DNA of 64,000 nt. Origin: an uncultured Clostridia bacterium. Its GTDB lineage: Bacteria > Bacillota > Clostridia > Peptostreptococcales > Anaerovoracaceae. Positions within the stretch are counted from its first letter, which is position 1; each line of letters starts with the position of its first letter. A model generated the notes under the pieces. It was not told where the DNA came from. It saw only the letters and a list, made by a program, of their open reading frames with translations, and searched no databases. Of this stretch, positions 60,803 to 64,000 are shown piece by piece. A program made the position numbers and the translations under genes. The stretch is taken from the NCBI GenBank assembly GCA_938045615.1, contig CALIBC010000180.1, positions 62,001-126,000 of the forward strand, given 5' to 3'.

Positions 60803-61939
60803 ATGGACGTTAAAATCGAGAACGAACAGACAAAAGGTGCTGTCATTAAAGTTATTGGTGTTGGCGGAGGAGGATGCAACGCCGTCAATAGAATGTTGGA
60901 AGCGAATCTGCAGGGCGTTGAGTATATTGCCGTGAACACAGATCATCAGGCACTCGATCGTTGCAATGCGGAGACAAGGATACAGATAGGGGAAAAAACC
61001 ACCAAAGGACTCGGTGCCGGAGGCGATCCCAGCAAAGGACAGAAATCCGCTGAGGAGAGTCTGGATGCACTTGCGGATTTTCTGAAAGGCGCCGACATGG
61101 TGTTTATAACAGCGGGCATGGGAGGAGGAACAGGTACGGGCGCCGCACCTGTAATCGCCAAGGCCGCAAAAGATGAGGGTATACTCACGGTTGGAGTGGT
61201 GACCAAACCTTTCTCATTTGAAGGTCGCAAGAGAAAATCACAGGCCGACAAGGGGCTGGATTATCTGAAGAAATATGTGGATTCGCTCGTCGTGGTTCCA
61301 AACGATAAACTTCTCGCAAACTGCGCCAAAGACACATCGATGATGCAGGCTTTTGCGATGGCCGACGACGTTCTGCGTCAGGGCGTTCAGGGCATATCCG
61401 ATCTGATCTCGGACTTTGCTCTCATCAATGTGGACTTCGCCGATGTGAGATCGGTGATGAAAGACCGTGGGGTAGCGCACATGGGCGTCGGACACGGAAC
61501 CGGAGACGACAGAGCCAAAGAAGCCGTTACGGCCGCAATAGAAAGTCCGCTGCTTGAGACAAGGATAAATGGAGCCAAGGCTATTTTGCTGTATGTGTCG
61601 GGTGGATATGATCTTGGAATGATGGAAGTCAACGAGATCGCAAGTCTTGTTGAGGAACAGGCCGACGATGAAGCCATCCTGATCTTCGGCGCATCCGTGA
61701 GTGAAGAAAAGAACGAAGAAATTTCGATTACTGTAATAGCTACCGGATTTGACGAGGGGGTCGGTGCTGGAACACAGAATTTCAAGGTTCCCGATGGAGC
61801 CAACGCATCAAAGAAAGTTGTCAATGAAGAGGGGATTCCGGGAACGGAAATCACGCTCGAAGATATCTTTGAAGGAACGAGAGGCGAAGATCCTTCGGAT
61901 TCAAAATTCGATATTCCGACATTCCTGAACACCAAATAA
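60803..61939 (+). CDS. ftsZ: Cell division protein FtsZ
   Basis: 378 aa tubulin-like GTPase. IGVGGGGCNAVNRM near residue 13, the tubulin signature GGGTGTGAAPVIA near 107, and the T7-loop region DFADVRSVMKDRG near 208 are intact, followed by a short linker and a C-terminal peptide ending DIPTFLNTK. It forms the division ring. AAGGAGG is 6 bases before the ATG. It is the last dcw gene and is followed by a strong terminator. Confidence 0.98.
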   Translation: MDVKIENEQTKGAVIKVIGVGGGGCNAVNRMLEANLQGVEYIAVNTDHQALDRCNAETRIQIGEKTTKGLGAGGDPSKGQKSAEESLDALADFLKGADMVFITAGMGGGTGTGAAPVIAKAAKDEGILTVGVVTKPFSFEGRKRKSQADKGLDYLKKYVDSLVVVPNDKLLANCAKDTSMMQAFAMADDVLRQGVQGISDLISDFALINVDFADVRSVMKDRGVAHMGVGHGTGDDRAKEAVTAAIESPLLETRINGAKAILLYVSGGYDLGMMEVNEIASLVEEQADDEAILIFGASVSEEKNEEISITVIATGFDEGVGAGTQNFKVPDGANASKKVVNEEGIPGTEITLEDIFEGTRGEDPSDSKFDIPTFLNTK

Positions 61940-61951
61940 TACATTTGCGTA

Positions 61952-61980
61952 AAAAAGCCGGTGCTTTCCGCCGGCTTTTT
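61952..61980. terminator. Bidirectional terminator after ftsZ
   Basis: A perfect 10-bp stem AAAAAGCCGG/CCGGCTTTTT with a 9-base loop lies 12 bases after the ftsZ stop. The A and T ends make it work in either direction. Confidence 0.92.
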
Positions 61981-61990
61981 AATACTATAT

Positions 61991-62779
61991 ATGAACAGAC
62001 CGATCACATCAAGAGATAACAGCACATATAAGAGGTTACTTAGGCTGAACCGCAAGAAATACAGAGACCGTGAGAAAATGTATCTCGCAGAGGGGGAAAA
62101 TATTGTCAATGAGGCTTTGAGGGACGAAGATTGCATAGATCTCATAGTTTTGAGGGAGGATATGTCATCCGCGTTAAGGCAACTGCGCGAAAAGACCGGA
62201 AAACCGGTTCAAATCCTGTCAAGCAAACTTTTTGATGAAGTGACTGACACGCAGAGCGCTCAAGGAATACTTGCCGTAGTCAAAAAACGCATGTACGATG
62301 TCAACGATATCAAAGACCGATGCACAGATGCGGCCAATATCCTTGTTCTGGACAGGTTGCAGGATCCGGGGAACATAGGAACCGTGATTCGCACGGCGGA
62401 GGCTTGCGGCTATGGTGGCGTAATATGCATGAAAGGGACGGTCGAACCGTTTTCTCCGAAAGTTGTGAGAGCGGCGGCGGGTGCTCTCTTCAGGCTTCCG
62501 ACGGTATTTCTTGAAACGCCGCAGGAGCTTCTTGACTTTGTTCGTGTGCTTGGAAAGCGTCTTGTGGTGTCAAAAATGGACGGAAAACTTGCTTATTTTG
62601 AAGCCGACTTAAGAGAGAATGTGGCAATAGTGATAGGCAATGAAGGAAGCGGTTGTTCAAGCGAAATAACCGCAATCGCCGATGAGGTCGTCTCTATTCC
62701 TATGCGTGGCGAGTCGGAATCACTCAATGCATCCGTGGCGGCCGCTGTTTTGATGTACGAAGCGGTGCGTGGGTTATGA
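61991..62779 (+). CDS. TrmH/SpoU-family RNA 2'-O-methyltransferase
   Basis: 262 aa. An N-terminal substrate-binding domain (residues 1-95, SRDNSTYKRLLRLNRKKYR) is followed by a SPOUT domain with LDRLQDPGNIGTVIRTAEACG, VIGNEGSGCSSE and IPMRGESESLNASVAAAVLMYEA, the three SpoU motifs. It probably methylates 23S rRNA or tRNA riboses; the exact site is unknown. The start at 61991 is 11 bases after the terminator, with no ribosome site. It lies upstream of pheS, as in Bacillus. Confidence 0.88.
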   Translation: MNRPITSRDNSTYKRLLRLNRKKYRDREKMYLAEGENIVNEALRDEDCIDLIVLREDMSSALRQLREKTGKPVQILSSKLFDEVTDTQSAQGILAVVKKRMYDVNDIKDRCTDAANILVLDRLQDPGNIGTVIRTAEACGYGGVICMKGTVEPFSPKVVRAAAGALFRLPTVFLETPQELLDFVRVLGKRLVVSKMDGKLAYFEADLRENVAIVIGNEGSGCSSEITAIADEVVSIPMRGESESLNASVAAAVLMYEAVRGL

Positions 62780-62877
62780 ATATATGTGAAGAACATAGTA
62801 TGAAGGGTATATACGGAAAAAATATATATGTAAAAAGACATGTAACAACCATTGAAAATATTGAGAGGTAGAGTTTT

Positions 62878-63900
62878 ATGCAAGAAAAACTGGAAAGGGT
62901 ACTGAAAGAAGCGAAGGAGCAGCTGGATAAGGCGGTTTCGGTGGCGGAGACCGAAGAAATTCGCATCCGTGTCATGGGCAAAAAAGGACTGCTCACCCGA
63001 ATATTGAGGGGCATGGGAACTCTTTCCCCGGAAGAGAAAAAAGAGATGGGAAAAGCGGCAAACGAGGCCAAAGCAAAGTTTGAGAAGATGTTCTCGCAGC
63101 GACTGGATATTGTCAGGGAAGCTGCAAAGAAAGCCCGTTTCAAAGCTGAAGCCATCGATGTTACCGAACCGGGCAAAAAACCGGAAATAGGTGTCACGCA
63201 TCCGATAACCCAAGTCATAGACGAAATAGTGGAGATATTCCGCACAATGGGTTATTCCGTGTATGAAAGTCCGGAAGTGGATACTGTTTTCAATACCTTT
63301 GACGGTCTCAACTCTCCGGAGTTTCATCCGGCAAGAGATATGACTGATACTTTTTATATAGACAAGGATGTGGTTTTGAGACCGCATACATCTTCGGGAG
63401 AAGTCAGGGCGGAAAAAGAACTGCCGCTGCCGTACAAGGTGGTAATGCCGGGCAGATGTTTTCGGTGCGATACACCCGATGCCACGCATTCGCCGACGTT
63501 CCATCAGGTGGAGATGATGGTCATAGGTGAGAATATAACCATGGCCGACTTGAAAGGATCTCTCGATCATATGGCAAAAAAGCTGTTCGGCTCCGAAACG
63601 CGGACCAAATTCAGACCGCATCATTTTCCGTTTACGGAACCGAGCGCAGAGATGGATGTATCCTGTTTCAAATGCGGAGGGAAAGGATGCAATGTCTGCA
63701 AGGGGAGCGGCTGGATAGAAATATTGGGATGTGGAATGACACACCCGCACGTTCATCGGGTCGGCGGTGTCGATACCGAAAAGTACACAGGATTCGCTGT
63801 TGGAATGGGAGTTGAACGCATTGCCATGCTCAAATACGGAATAGATGACATAAGATTGTTTTATGAAAACGATATGCGGTTCATAAAACAGTTCAGATAA
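62878..63900 (+). CDS. pheS: Phenylalanine--tRNA ligase alpha subunit
   Basis: 340 aa class II synthetase subunit. An N-terminal coiled coil (residues 1-85) precedes the catalytic core, with motif 2 around VVMPGRCFRCDTPDATHSPTF, HPARDMTDTFY near 143, and GFAVGMGVERIAML near the C-terminus. A CxxC pair (CFKCGGKGCNVCKG) near 263 is a zinc-like insertion. GAGAGGTAG precedes the ATG. The 98-bp leader is too short for a T-box and shows none. Confidence 0.96.
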   Translation: MQEKLERVLKEAKEQLDKAVSVAETEEIRIRVMGKKGLLTRILRGMGTLSPEEKKEMGKAANEAKAKFEKMFSQRLDIVREAAKKARFKAEAIDVTEPGKKPEIGVTHPITQVIDEIVEIFRTMGYSVYESPEVDTVFNTFDGLNSPEFHPARDMTDTFYIDKDVVLRPHTSSGEVRAEKELPLPYKVVMPGRCFRCDTPDATHSPTFHQVEMMVIGENITMADLKGSLDHMAKKLFGSETRTKFRPHHFPFTEPSAEMDVSCFKCGGKGCNVCKGSGWIEILGCGMTHPHVHRVGGVDTEKYTGFAVGMGVERIAMLKYGIDDIRLFYENDMRFIKQFR

Positions 63901-63931
63901 ATGGATGCAGCGGCAGGAGGTTTAGCTAGCA

Positions 63932-64000
63932 ATGATCGTATCAATAAATTGGTTAAAAGATTATGTGGATGTAAATGTCAATATAGATGAATTCTGTGAC
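63932..64000 (+). CDS. pheT: Phenylalanine--tRNA ligase beta subunit, 3' end outside window
   Basis: The first 23 residues (MIVSINWLKDYVDVNVNIDE...) match the conserved PheT start, and the frame is open to the last base. AGGAGG lies 11 bases upstream of the ATG. It directly follows pheS, the usual order. Most of the ~800 aa protein is missing. Confidence 0.93.
   Translation, partial: MIVSINWLKDYVDVNVNIDEFCD

Noticed and set aside
62780..62877. T-box riboswitch before pheS
   Set aside because: The gap is under 100 bases, shows no specifier stem, T-box sequence or terminator.

Overview
This window reads as a chromosomal segment of a monoderm Bacillota, most likely a mid-GC member of class Clostridia. 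The evidence is the gene set and order (phoH-ybeY-cdd-era-recO, single-chain glycyl-tRNA synthetase, pyruvate phosphate dikinase with Clostridium-type numbering, an ornithine-racemase-type enzyme, a Bacillus-type LexA box, a Gram-positive dcw cluster led by mraZ) and strong Shine-Dalgarno sites. Placement near the Peptostreptococcales/Anaerovoracaceae is a guess. No phage, transposase, rRNA or CRISPR array is visible.

Layout. (1) 1-10846: core RNA, translation and metabolism genes on the + strand: phoH (5' end outside the window), ybeY, cdd, era, recO, a DUF4342 protein, glyS, ppdK, an ornithine-racemase-like gene and a LysO-type exporter. (2) 10839-12513, minus strand: an N-acetylmuramoyl-L-alanine amidase and lexA, whose promoter carries an SOS box. 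(3) 12660-16494: an NhaC-type antiporter behind a palindromic operator, tRNA-Glu(CTC) on the minus strand, thrC, tRNA-Ser(GGA) and terminators. (4) 16527-22105: a phosphocholine (lic) locus made of an HTH-LicC-LicA fusion, a second cytidylyltransferase-like gene, a BCCT transporter and licD, with a 225-bp imperfect palindrome inside. (5) 22182-44771: a surface-glycan locus with a Wzy/WaaL-like protein, dltB, dltD and an unusual trailing 47-codon dltX, then a Wzx/Wzy system. (6) 44931-49398: secreted C69 peptidase, ion permease, an unknown protein and an acyl-ACP thioesterase. (7) 49582-61980: the dcw cluster mraZ-rsmH-ftsL-pbp-murF-mraY-murD-ftsW-murG-ftsQ-ftsZ. (8) 61991-64000: SpoU-type methyltransferase, pheS and the start of pheT.

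How the parts fit. The glycan locus encodes what looks like a complete WbpA/WbpB/WbpE/WbpD/WbpI-type route to a UDP-2,3-diacetamido-mannuronic acid, except that the N-acetyltransferase step is filled by an LpxD-like protein. It also encodes a 4,6-dehydratase plus 4-aminotransferase plus PglC-like initiating transferase, a route to a 4-amino-6-deoxy sugar such as AATGal or bacillosamine. Two GT4 enzymes, a flippase, a Wzz-like protein, three polymerase/ligase-like proteins and a degenerate LCP protein complete assembly and export. With licD and dltXBD alongside, the most economical hypothesis is a cell-wall glycan carrying phosphocholine and D-alanine, chemically reminiscent of pneumococcal teichoic acid but with an acidic diamino sugar. 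Variation signals (a G8 tract in wzz, homopolymers at the start of dltB) and operator-like repeats in front of the HTH-LicC-LicA gene suggest that surface decoration is regulated. All functional calls are from reading sequence; no database search was run.
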